Source: Elmis aenea
Lineage: Eukaryota > Arthropoda > Insecta > Coleoptera > Elmidae
Direction: 5' to 3'
DNA length: 64,000 nucleotides
NCBI GenBank assembly: GCA_947652605.1
Contig: OX393579.1
Span: 25,441,674 to 25,505,673, forward strand
Shown: one piece after another, positions 54,927-64,000 of the stretch
How the letters are laid out: the number at the start of each line of letters is the position of its first letter
Position numbering within the stretch: the first letter of the stretch is position 1
The notes under the pieces: model-generated
Database searches by the model: none
What the model saw: only the letters and a program-made list of their open reading frames with translations
Told to the model about the DNA's origin: nothing
Made by a program: the position numbers and the translations under genes

Positions 54927-55290
54927 AATAGTTATTTATGTATCAAGGCCATCAAACAGGCAAGGCCGAAAAAGTACGTTTTGGCTGACGTGCATATTAC
55001 ATTTTTTATGCCATCGAATTAAAAACAATTTCAATTTTTAGTAATTTTCAAAATTATTTGTTAGACACTACGTGACATTCTGTCACTGCCAGATGACGGC
55101 GTATGTACTGCATTACCGGCCCTCTCCTTAGCAACGGCCGTAAAAGTTACTTTTTCGGCCGTTGCTGAGGGTAACGGCCTGAAAAGTAACTTTTACGGCC
55201 GTTGCTAAAGATGGGGCCGGTAATGCAGTACTTTATGGTTGCTAACGCGTCCGTCAAACAGCTGTTTCTAGTACGATCGCACAAAAAAAA
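54927..55290 (+). mobile_element. GC-rich hairpin element, copy 3 (CGATCGCAC family)
   Basis: Same family and orientation as 7504-7922. It has lost 57 bp near the left end, exactly between two CAAGGCCA repeats that are still present in the second copy. The rest is nearly identical, including the 120-bp near-palindromic core and the CGATCGCACAAAAAA end. Confidence 0.8.
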
Positions 55291-55292
55291 AA

Positions 55293-56430
55293 TTATTGCC
55301 TCTCTCGTTGCGTCAGGCCTGAATGTAATTTACATTTTTAAAAGAATAAATTTTAACTTACATTAATTTTGAGGTAAAATTTAAATAATTAATGCTGTAA
55401 CGAAAGTGAAATTAATCAATACATACGTTTGTCCCATATTTTTGCCAAAAGAGTATCTCATTTCCATTTTCAGTTGAAACAAGTAAACTTGCAATTTGCA
55501 TAGAAATGCACAAACTTTACAGATATGCATTTTCCTCCCTTTGCTGTCATAATACGTCATGCAAAATAGGATCCAGCATTGTTAACCGAAACAAGCAGAA
55601 TTCGTTTAGAATATAAAATATGTCTTAGAAGACCAACACTGAAATTGAAAAAGTCGATTTCAATGTTTTTTCATCCACATTTTCCTTCGCCAGTTTTAAA
55701 AACTATAATCCATGCGTTAAAAATGAAGTAAACTATACTTAAAGTAAAAATGACGAAAATATTTATTTAACACAAGTTTTAATGTACGATTTTGTCTTAA
55801 TAAAGTGTGGTTTCTATCCCGTTTTGCTTAAAACCGTCGATATACTTTACTGACAGTTCGAAAATTACATTTTGCGTATGTACAGGATTTGACTAGGAGG
55901 AAAATGTACTTTTTGCAAAGTCTGAATGTCTTATCACAATATTTGCATACATATTGAATGTAACCTTCGTGAATGTTTGCGTTGAAGTTAATACTTAAAA
56001 CTTTCTGCTTGCTATTAACAACGAACCGTAATAAATCCCCAAATTATAACATGTCTGTCTAAATTAACAATATCAAATTTTAATTTGGTTGTTAATTGGA
56101 AAAGTTAAGATAAAATCTATTGTTTTCTAACCCTTTATTAAAGTAAAAAAATAAAAAACTTACGCTTTATTTGCTCCCAAATTTTATACTGTTTTAAACA
56201 AAGTAAATATGGTTAGAAGGTAAAAAGGTAAACACAATATTTTAATGTATTCTTCCCTCGCTAAAAATGTTAAAGAAAAAAACAATTGACGCACAGTTGA
56301 GTAATTTTTGTCAATGACAGTTCGTTATAATCTTAGCTTTACCAGTAAGTTTCACAGCGTTAGCATATTTGCATTGTGATTAATAAAATATACCGATCAG
56401 GTTGTTTTTAGTGCCCATCATGGCGTGTCC
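55293..56430. other. AT-rich, no feature recognised
   Basis: No coding frame is recognised. CATTTTCCTCC at about 55528 and its complement at about 55889 form a short inverted pair of unknown meaning. Confidence 0.45.
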
Positions 56431-57040
56431 GGAACAATCTTCGCCCACAATTTTTCGCCAACAATTCTTTGCCTACAATTCTTCGCCTCCACAATTCTTC
56501 GCTCACAATTCTTCGCCTACACAATTCTTCGCCGCCACAACTCTTCGTCGCCACAATTTTTCGCCGCATGCAAGCATATCACAAATTTTATTTGTAAATT
56601 TGATTGTTGTTATTTATAACGTAATTTTTACAGATTGTTTTACATTAAGTTAGGTTAGGTCAAGCTAGGTAAGGTTAATTTAATTTTAATTCATACTATA
56701 ATAACATAAACAAGATTAAAAATCACAACATACGCTATTTATGTAGCATTTTCTAAACATAATATTAAAAGAAGAAGTAGTAACATACAAGAAACAACTT
56801 TAGGGTAGTGTAAAATAATCTGTAAAAATTATTTTATGAATAAAAACAATCATACTTACAAATAAAATTTGTAATATGCTTGTATGCGGCGAAAAATTGT
56901 GGCGACGAAGAATTGTGGCGGCGAAGAATTGTGTAGGCAAAGAATTGTGGGCGAAGAATTGTAGAGGCGAAGAATTGTGGAGGCGAAGAATTGAGGGCGA
57001 AGAATTGTGGAGACGAAGAATTGGGGTCGAAGAATGTTCC
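56431..57040. mobile_element. Foldback element with minisatellite arms
   Basis: The left arm (56431-56645) begins GGAACAATCTTCGCC and consists of about eight tandem copies of a 14-18-bp unit, CACAATTCTTCGCC. It is followed by a non-repeated part with CGCATGCAAGCATATC. The right arm (about 56812-57040) is the reverse complement, including the tandem units (GGCGAAGAATTGTG) and the complement of the outer GGAACA. The loop is ~165 bp and includes TTAGGTTAGG. Tandem units inside long inverted arms are the layout of Drosophila FB-type elements. No coding capacity; frames here are artefacts of the tandem units. Confidence 0.85.
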
Positions 57041-57104
57041 TAGAGCCAGTATATGTATACTCAGATCTATCAGAATTAATCAAATAATTAAAGAAAATTG
57101 TCGT

Positions 57105-57922
57105 TTAACAATCAAAGGAATTTGCATTACCGTTAGATATTGGTCGCAAGAGTTTATGACATAATTTAAAATGTTTTGGGGTACAGAAAAGTGATACTAA
57201 AGTGGGCCCCTCGTTTATTTTCACATGTGCAAAAACGACAAAGGATTTTAATCTGTTTAAAACGAAAACCAAACTTCTTATACATGGTTGTACGGTTGTT
57301 ACGTGTTGTTCATCATTATGACCCAGAATTGAAGTCGGAGAACGCGCAGGAATCCCTAAAGCGAAAAAATCGAGAGTGCAGGAAAAGTGATGCACCTAAT
57401 CTTTTCCGCCAAAAAATGTTTTATTTACGATCACTGTGTTGTTAAAGGAAAAACTGCTTATGCAGAATAATACGCTAATGTTATCAACGCCAAACTTATG
57501 CCGAATATTGCTCTTAAGAGACCAGAATATAGCTTACGAACACTTGGATCTTGGATCCTACATCAACACATTTAAGACAATGTGCATGCTCATCGATCTC
57601 ACTCGACGCAACAAGTTTTACAAGATTTAAAAGTTGAACTGCTGCCCCATCCACCGTGTTCACCGGATTTAACTCCGTATGACTTCTTTTTATTTTCGGA
57701 AGTGAGGATACACCTCCGGGGACGGCATTTTGTGTCTGATCAGTAATTAAATAATACTGCAATGGGTATATTGAACAGGACGACAGAAAAAGGATTCCTT
57801 AGAAATATACAAAATATGGATTGTGCGCAGGGATCGTTGTTTATAGAAAATAATGGGGGGATTACACAATAAAGACTTTTTCGATTATTTTTTTTGTTAG
57901 TATATTTTTGGAACAGGCCTCG
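57105..57922 (+). pseudogene. Mariner transposase relic, 5'-truncated
   Basis: Segments in order are LDIGRKS, KVILKWAPRLFSHVQKRQR ('KVSARWVPRLLTxxQKxxR'), HHYDPELKSENAQESLKRKN ('WVHHYDPESK' after the first catalytic region), then in other frames LKVELLPHPPCSPDLTPYDF with FFLFSEVRIHLRGRHF. These are the mariner signatures before and around the third catalytic Asp. The helix-turn-helix half is missing. The right end resembles a mariner terminus, TTTTTGGAACAGGCCTCGTA, with TA at 57923-57924; no left end is present, and the adjoining foldback (to 57040) may have displaced it. Many frameshifts show an old copy. Confidence 0.75.
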
Positions 57923-57924
57923 TA

Positions 57925-58492
57925 TTGTCGTTATTGATTATTACATATAAATTTTTATTAAATAGTGCCAATAGCAGTTGATTACAGTATGTAAATATTA
58001 TTTACATTAAGAAAGAAAAAGCATGCGCTTATTGCATAAAGTACAACAATATGACGTTTATTTTTTAATAAAACGCAATGGTGCTAAAATTTGACACTTA
58101 TTTTACAAAAACAGTTGAATTAACATTAATAATTGTTGGACAATATATACGATAACTACACTCATATGTTAAATTCTCCATAATGACGTCACGTTTTGTC
58201 GTTATGACAGCGGATAAAAAGGTACCTAACTAAATATCCACTTGCATTTTTGCATGTAACTTTGTTACCATGCAACCGACTTATTTGGTTTTAACTAACA
58301 AGGGAAGTACCCCGATAGTGACTCGCCGATTTTTATACAAATTTGCAGAAACAAGTAACACATAAAATAATATATTTCTGCAATTTCAAAAGTTGCTTGC
58401 GGGTACCGGAACCAGGAAAAAAATCGATTTGAAAATGTTTTTTTAGCGTAAATTTCTATGTATACCAATATCATTTACAACATAGTCAGTAA
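57925..58492. other. Mostly featureless, retroelement-like patch near 58290
   Basis: The 58290-58420 part (AACAAGGGAAGTACCCCGAT...) is more complex than the flanks and leads into the tRNA-like sequence; together they may be one element. No coding frame is visible. Confidence 0.35.
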
Positions 58493-58557
58493 GCCGGTAG
58501 CGCAAGCGGTAGAGCACTTGACTTGCGACAAGCGTTCCCAGGATCGATTCCCGACGA
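58493..58557 (+). repeat. tRNA-like head of a SINE or tRNA relic
   Basis: The sequence has a D-arm/box-A-like TAGCGCAAGCGGTAGAGC, an anticodon-like hairpin CTTG-ACTTGCGA-CAAG, and a box-B-like GGATCGATTCC. The anticodon stem is only 4 bp with an 8-base loop, and the acceptor ends do not pair, so it is not a working tRNA. RNA polymerase III promoter boxes in this layout are typical of tRNA-derived SINEs. A T-rich stretch follows. Confidence 0.5.
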
Positions 58558-58559
58558 AG

Positions 58560-59860
58560 ATATTAAATTTTTTTTTTGTTTGGTTATTTATAAATACTTA
58601 CCGCTTAAATTTCATTTAACAATTTTTTACTACTACTAGAGAAGTGAAATCCTCTTCATCTCCTATCAATAGCGATTGAAGATATTTAAATATATTGTCG
58701 GCTATATCTCTTTCCTTTTTGGTTATTTCACTTTGGTTGTAGGGAAAACAATTCTTTATTTTCTCGTTGTTTTATCAGACAGTTTTGTCTCGTCGATTTT
58801 CCTAACAATCAAACTTTCGTAGCAACGCAACTTTGTCCGGCTATAAAAAAAACTCTAGTATAATTACCCCCGACGATTTTGTTACATAAGTATTTTACAG
58901 TCAAAGCATTATACATTTTTTTTCGTTAATTATCCTAGAATTGACAATAATTAAATAATGTTTTCTACCACCAAGACATTCAGATCTAACTAGTTTAACT
59001 CCAAATAATCAGAGACTTATTGTAAATGGAATTTCTGTTCCCAAGTCTTCCAGTATAATTGTACAAAATTATCGCCATAACTCCAGACTAAACCAGGTCA
59101 GTGTAGTGAATTTATCAAGTTCTTATTGAAACCAAAACTTTGCAGTAAATGATGCAGCCAATACACCGTAAAATGATACAATTCAATAAGCAATAGTAAC
59201 GATTTAGTAAATTCTCCCAACAAAAGCATTATTTGGTATAAATTTGTAAGCGTTGTGTAGCTAGCAGGGGCTTAGGTATTTTACGCTTCTGAAATTCCGA
59301 TGCACAAACGTGAAACATGAACTCTTAAAGGAGATACTCGTATATCACTAAAGAAATATACAAAAAGTAGTTATTTTTTGCTCTAATAATATCGAGTTCA
59401 ATAATAAATATGTAAGTAAGTTAACATTAGACATATTAATTACATTATTTTATTGTCACCCAACGAAAACTTCTATAAAAACAACTAAAGGAAAATCAAA
59501 CATCTGATTTGTTCAAATTCGCGAAAGTTTTTCGTATGAAAGTATCTTTTGATAACGGAAAACATCTACCCTATTGAAACTTTCACATTCCTTTTTTTTT
59601 TCTTCACTCCGCGTTGTGAGCCCTATGGTTATTCCGGTCTCCGTTTTTTGGCAATTTCTTTTACGCTCCATCTATGTGTCTTCTTGACATTAAAAAGCTT
59701 TATTTTAGTGAAATAACACAAATCTCCTTAATTTATATACTCTTTCGAAAATAATCAGCAGTCACATCTTCCACATTTTTTGTTATACTTTTTAAAATAC
59801 ATATAACAAACATGATATTTATGACACTTTTACAAAGAGACGTACGAAGTATTATTTATT
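58560..59860. other. AT-rich, no feature recognised
   Basis: No coding frame is recognised. A GC-containing patch at 59605-59650 has no identifiable content. Confidence 0.45.
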
Positions 59861-59863
59861 ATA

Positions 59864-61306
59864 AGGGATGCCTTACCAGTAATCGGGCAAACATTAGTTA
59901 ACATTATAAATGAATCATTACAGTACGGGGTAGTACCAGAAATTTGGAAAATTAATACGGTTATTCCTATTCCAAAAATTATTAACACTAAAAAATGCGG
60001 TGAATTTAGACCTATAAATATGTTACCTAAAATAGAACAAATATTAGAAATTATAGTTAAACAACAACTCGTAGAATTTCTTAACAGTAACAAAACTATT
60101 TCAGATTCTCAATCAGGATTTAGACATAAGCATTCATGCGAAACAGCATTGAATTTAGTTTTAACAAATTGGAGAGATGAAATTGAAAACGATAAAATAA
60201 TTTTGGCAGTTTTTGTCGATCTGAAACGAGCATTTGAAACCATCTGTAGAAAAAGACTTTTGCAAAAATTACAAATGTACGGAATCCAAGGGAATGAACT
60301 AAAATGGTTTGAAAGTTATTTATCAAACAGATTTCAAAAAACCAGGGTGGGAAAAGTAGAATCAAAGGCAATTATTAACGAGTTAGGTGTACCACAAGGA
60401 TCAGTTTTAGGTCCAGTTTTATTCAATATTTACATAAATGACATTACGCAGACAGTTAAATCGTGTGACATGCATTTATTTGCAGATGATACGTTAATTT
60501 CGGTATCAGGTGAAGATTTACAAACAACAGTTAATGTCATAAACGAAGATTTAATTGAAGTAACAGATTGGTTTAAAGCTAATAAACTGGAGTTGAATGT
60601 ATCTAAAACAAAATGCATGGTAATAGGTAGTACACAATGCAGCAATATGTCAAATGTTAACGTATTTATAGATAATAATAAAGTAGAGATAGTTGAAGAG
60701 TTTAAATACCTAGGGGTAATTATAGATAATCATCTAAAATTTAAAAAGAACATAGATTATATTGTAAAAAAAGTTGGTGCAAAAATTAGTTATTTTGGGA
60801 GAATATCGAATAAATTAAACTTTGAAGCTAGGATATTGGTCTATCATACAATAGTAGAACCATACTTTAATTATTGCAGTAGCATAATATTTCTAAGTAA
60901 TGAGGGGGATCTGAAAAAATTACAAAAGCAGCAAAACAGAGCTTTGCGTATCATATTACAGTGTTCTAAATTAACTAAAATTGAATATATGCATAATAAG
61001 TTGGGGTTCTTTAATATATGGCAAAATACAGTGTATAACGTTTTGGTTCTAATATATAAATGTATAAACAATATGATGCCAGGATATATGAGTAAATATC
61101 TGATATACAACAAAGAACAGCATGACTATGAAACAAGACAAGGAGAACATTTTAGACTGCCTAAATGTAAAAAAAGTAGTACACAGAACTCGCTCTATTA
61201 CAAAGGGCTAAAATTATTTAATCAATTACCAAACGAATTAAAATATTCTGTTAATCTGCATGCGTTTAAAGAAGGTTGTAAGACCCATGTAAAACTGCAA
61301 TTTTAA
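59864..61306 (+). CDS. Non-LTR retrotransposon reverse transcriptase, 5'-truncated
   Basis: This is an uninterrupted frame of 480 codons from RDALPVIG to KLQF-stop, the longest in the window. It encodes the reverse transcriptase that copies element RNA at the target site. Visible motifs: PEIWK and IPIPK near residues 25-35, FRPINMLP, SQSGFRHKHS, the motif-A Asp in FVDLKRAF (about residue 119), GVPQGSVLGPVLFNIYIND, the catalytic LFADDT (about 208-209), KLELNVSKTKC, FKYLGVIID, and C-terminal LFNQLPNEL. The usual AFD of motif A is AFE. No endonuclease domain is present, so the copy is 5'-truncated and not autonomous; the ATG at 60020 is internal. The frame is open from 59825, but the first codons are probably flank. 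CR1/L2- or jockey-like affinity is suggested by the tail. Confidence 0.85.
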   Translation, partial: RDALPVIGQTLVNIINESLQYGVVPEIWKINTVIPIPKIINTKKCGEFRPINMLPKIEQILEIIVKQQLVEFLNSNKTISDSQSGFRHKHSCETALNLVLTNWRDEIENDKIILAVFVDLKRAFETICRKRLLQKLQMYGIQGNELKWFESYLSNRFQKTRVGKVESKAIINELGVPQGSVLGPVLFNIYINDITQTVKSCDMHLFADDTLISVSGEDLQTTVNVINEDLIEVTDWFKANKLELNVSKTKCMVIGSTQCSNMSNVNVFIDNNKVEIVEEFKYLGVIIDNHLKFKKNIDYIVKKVGAKISYFGRISNKLNFEARILVYHTIVEPYFNYCSSIIFLSNEGDLKKLQKQQNRALRIILQCSKLTKIEYMHNKLGFFNIWQNTVYNVLVLIYKCINNMMPGYMSKYLIYNKEQHDYETRQGEHFRLPKCKKSSTQNSLYYKGLKLFNQLPNELKYSVNLHAFKEGCKTHVKLQF

Positions 61307-61393
61307 TTTGAAGTAGTAGTTGTAAAGATTGATGTATAAATAGTTTCTATTATAACTAAATAAAGCCTATTATTATTATTATTATTATTATTA
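61307..61393 (+). repeat. LINE 3' UTR with (TTA)n tail
   Basis: About 60 bp follow the stop and include AATAAAG; a run of TTA/ATT triplets fills 61369-61393. Short-repeat tails of this kind replace poly(A) in several LINE clades. Confidence 0.75.
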
Positions 61394-61407
61394 CGCACTG
61401 GCATATA

Positions 61408-62160
61408 CAGGGTGGTCCACATAGAAGGGCCACTATTGTGATCTCGTAAACGGTAAGAGCTACAAAGAAATTTAAATTAGACAAGTTGTTTCCTTTCTGT
61501 GACCTATTCGGTTATGCTTTAATGTTTCATAACACGTTAGATAATAAACAAAAATTAAAATTGGGCTTTTTTTAAATCGTTAATAAATTCGTTTATACTT
61601 GATGGTACAAAATATTTTTGGGAAAAAGGTTGTAGATTTGTAAAATAAAGACATTCTAGTTTCAATATTGTTTATATTCTTAGATAAATTACAAACTTGC
61701 ATTTATGTAATGGAAACCATAGTTATCTAGGGCCTCATAAAAAAGCATCATTTGTCATCTTTTCAATAAGATGAGGTTTAATGTATTTATTTTGATATTT
61801 AGGCTCAAAACAAATAAAATTCATCAAAAAGTCCCTATGAAACTATAGAGAACAATGAATTTAAGCAATATTGAAACAAATGAAGGTTTCTATTTTACAA
61901 TACGTAAAAACATCTACAACTTTTTTCCCAAAAATATTTTTGTACCGTCAAGTATAACCGAGTTATAAACGATTTAAAATAAATCTCATTTTGGTTTTTG
62001 TTTATTATCTCGCGTGCCATGGCACTTTTTTAAACCATTAAAGCATCACTAAATAGGTCTGAGGTCTAAGAAAGGAGAACAATTTGTTTAATTTAAATTT
62101 CTTTGTAGCTCTTACCGTTTACAAGATCCCAATAGTGGCGCTTCTATGTGGACCACCCTG
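61408..62160. mobile_element. Foldback element with CAGGGTGGTCCACATAG ends
   Basis: Positions 61408-61690 and about 61865-62160 are reverse complements; shared blocks include CACTATTG-GATC, TAAACGGTAAGAGCTAC, TTTAATG and AAAATATTTTTG. TA abuts both ends (61406-61407, 62161-62162). The loop is ~180 bp. It lies right after the LINE tail, so one probably inserted beside the other. A single arm of this family is at 16355-16521. No coding capacity. Confidence 0.85.
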
Positions 62161-62162
62161 TA

Positions 62163-63661
62163 TATGTATATTTACATGTATTTGAAAATGTATTCAATCC
62201 GAAATCTAAAAGTTTAATGCTGAAAATAATCTATAGGAAAAACTAAGAGAGAAAAACAGTTTTTAATTTACTTTTAATTTAAAATTCATAATTTTGCAAC
62301 AATAGCTAGATATCTTTTGTCTGGCTAAACTTTTTCTACACAAATACTTCGTTCTGGACAAAAAAATTTGCCCCTGTTTCAGATTTGTATGTAGTTTTGT
62401 GTTCGACTTAAAGCAATATTCACACTGTTCAGTGTGTCACCTTTCGCTCACTCTGTATAATAATTGTTAAAATGAAGATATGTTGTTGTTTTGAAACTGT
62501 TTATCGCTTACCAACTTGACATTCCGTTGCATTTTCCAATTTGTTGTAATGGCAGGTTAAGAAGCATATATTGCACTTAGTCACAAGTAGAATAGATGAC
62601 CGCCTTAAAAGCTCAGGCACTGACCAATGTTTATTTGAAAAGGTAAATGTAGGAAAATAAATAGATTCGATTTTGCACCTAACCTGACACATATTGTGAG
62701 ATCCGAAAATAGAGTCATTAGATTATATCTCGACATAAAAACGTTTTACATATTTTTACAAAACATTTATTGTAAGAAACTTGTAGCTTTCTAAGGCAGT
62801 ATTATAATTAATTTAAACTTCAAACTATCAAAGTTGCTTTTCGACTTGTTCACAATAACAAATTGCAATCACTGTTTCCGTTGCAACAATTAAAATCGAT
62901 GTTGCGAAATGTAAATGTTAGGTTCAATTTTTAAATAATATACCCGAATTGCTTAACTATAAGATGTAGAAACTCAGAAAATAGAGTTGAATAGTGTGTA
63001 ATACTGTAAAATTGTATTAATTGCTAAAAACCACAAAAGTGGCTGTATAAAAGAATATAATTAACTTAATTACATTATACAGTTTCTTAGTTTTTAATGA
63101 ATGTCTATTTTTTAGCTTGCTTATTTCTACCAGTTACCTTTTTTGAAAGACAGTCAATTGGGTATTGCCAAAAATACATACATTTTTTTGCTTTCATCAA
63201 CCGCAAAATTTACCTGTAACAAAAAAAATATTATTAGTATACAGGCATCGCCAGAACCACTGAACTAAATAAAATGTGTGAGTGTGTATATGGATTTCTA
63301 TAGAAAACACTAGAATACTTTTTAAACGGCTTAACTCACTACAAATTAGATATTTAATTAAGTATTAAAGCTACTAGGTGGGTAGCGTCCGAAGACGATC
63401 GAATACACCCGAATACAGCTATTAATTATTAATACTATATCAAGCGGGTAGCCCTCGAAGACGTTGACATTTATAGGATATGGTTTTGGAGTGGCTATTT
63501 GGGTAAACTGGTACACTATGTAATACCAAAATTCATGCGAACAAAGTTGCGAATGAAAAGCTAGTAATAAATCATGTATAATTATTAAACTGCTGTTTTT
63601 CTATTTAGGTTCAAATTTTGTTATTTGTTACAAAAATTGCACTCATTTAAACCTGTATAAG
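62163..63661. other. AT-rich, no gene recognised
   Basis: The only structured part is an imperfect direct repeat at 63377-63466 (GGGTAGCGTCCGAAGACG and GGGTAGCCCTCGAAGACG, 67 bp apart). Confidence 0.45.
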
Positions 63662-63826
63662 AACCAGTTGAAATTGTTTTAACGGTTTCATATTCGGTTT
63701 GATTTGATTTTTATTTTGATAATTTTTTAGCACAAAGATCCAACTCCGATTAACGTACCATAAAAAAACATCCAATAATTTCGGTTTTTGTTCCGATTCT
63801 GATTCGGTTTGAGTTCCTGTTTCTGG
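63662..63826. mobile_element. Degenerate relative of the GAACCGGAAC hAT MITE
   Basis: The complement of the right part reads CCAGAAACAGGAACTC, then ATCGGAACAAAAACCGAAA, matching the left part of 26964-27327 (GGAACAAAAACCGAAA). The left part, AACGGTTTCATATTCGGTTT, corresponds to that element's other end. TATAAG and TATAAAG flank it. It is much decayed. Confidence 0.45.
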
Positions 63827-63964
63827 TATAAAGAAGAAAATATTATGATACAATTTAAAAGCACCAGGTTGTTATCGCTTTCAGTTAAACTAAAAATGAT
63901 AACAGTTGGGAATCATATTATAATGATGTAGAAAAATTTCCCTCCAATGATTTTTGTATATGTA

Positions 63965-64000
63965 CAGGGTGGAACAAATTCGAATGTTTTACGGAGTATC
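63965..64000 (+). mobile_element. CAGGGTGG transposon terminus cut by window edge
   Basis: TA is followed by CAGGGTGGAACAAATTCG, resembling the ends of the other CAGGGTG elements in the window. The rest lies beyond the sequence given. Confidence 0.45.

Noticed and set aside
56648..56673. Telomere-like TTAGG repeats
   Set aside because: Only two consecutive units, within the loop of a foldback element; too few for an interstitial telomere.
56402..57083. Open frames rich in FFA/SSP/LRR-like repeats
   Set aside because: They are translations of the CACAATTCTTCGCC minisatellite, present on both strands, not proteins.
58493..58557. Functional tRNA gene
   Set aside because: Anticodon stem of 4 bp with an 8-base loop and no pairing acceptor stem.
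1..64000. CRISPR array, bacterial operons or phage genes
   Set aside because: No regularly spaced repeats with unique spacers and no prokaryotic gene organisation; the tandem units at 22578-23400 and 56431-57040 have no spacers.

Overview
This window looks like nuclear DNA from an insect, most likely a beetle or another species with a large, AT-rich, transposon-loaded genome. The evidence is the very high A+T content, the pile-up of insect-type transposable elements (jockey-like and other non-LTR retrotransposons, mariner relatives, hAT, PIF/Harbinger, pogo-like and foldback elements), and the absence of any bacterial-style gene order. I found no host protein-coding gene that I would defend. 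Nearly every coding signal is a transposase or reverse-transcriptase fragment, usually broken by stops and frameshifts. The species call is an inference; the repeat content is seen directly.

Layout. 1-9 kb: an inverted-repeat complex (1-1660), a 1.8-kb foldback element (3173-4999), a decayed GTF2IRD2-type hAT transposase (6055-6545), and a 1.6-kb inverted-repeat element (7257-8850) with two smaller elements nested in it, followed by a LINE 3' end. 9-22 kb: sparse AT-rich DNA with a 5'-truncated jockey-like LINE, a Harbinger-like MITE with TAA duplications, a second LINE remnant on the minus strand, a hAT MITE, and a 2.4-kb element with ~68-bp inverted ends. That element carries a broken P-element/THAP9-like fragment and an 89-bp near-perfect palindrome. 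22-29.4 kb: ~300-bp tandem repeats with an inverted copy, a hAT MITE, and a second foldback element.

30-46 kb: a mariner-type element (29968-31259) with 28-bp perfect inverted ends, TA duplications and a DD41D-spaced but inactivated transposase; reverse-transcriptase remnants; a second hAT MITE; a 0.9-kb TA-flanked inverted-repeat element; and a nested foldback. 46-55 kb: a HARBI1-like transposase tail, a pogo-like deletion derivative, a hAT element with a perfect 8-bp duplication, two ZMYM1-like hAT transposase remnants side by side, and another Harbinger-like MITE. 55-64 kb: a third copy of a GC-rich hairpin element, a foldback element whose arms are minisatellites, a mariner relic, a tRNA-like (SINE-type) head, the only long intact reading frame of the window (a LINE reverse transcriptase, 59864-61306), and a third long-armed foldback.

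The elements interact mainly by nesting and by parasitism. Several non-autonomous elements share ends with a coding relative in the window (HARBI1 tail with TAA-flanked MITEs; hAT transposases with hAT MITEs). Many distinct families converge on a CAGGGTG terminus flanked by TA, the signature of mariner/Tc1-type mobilisation.
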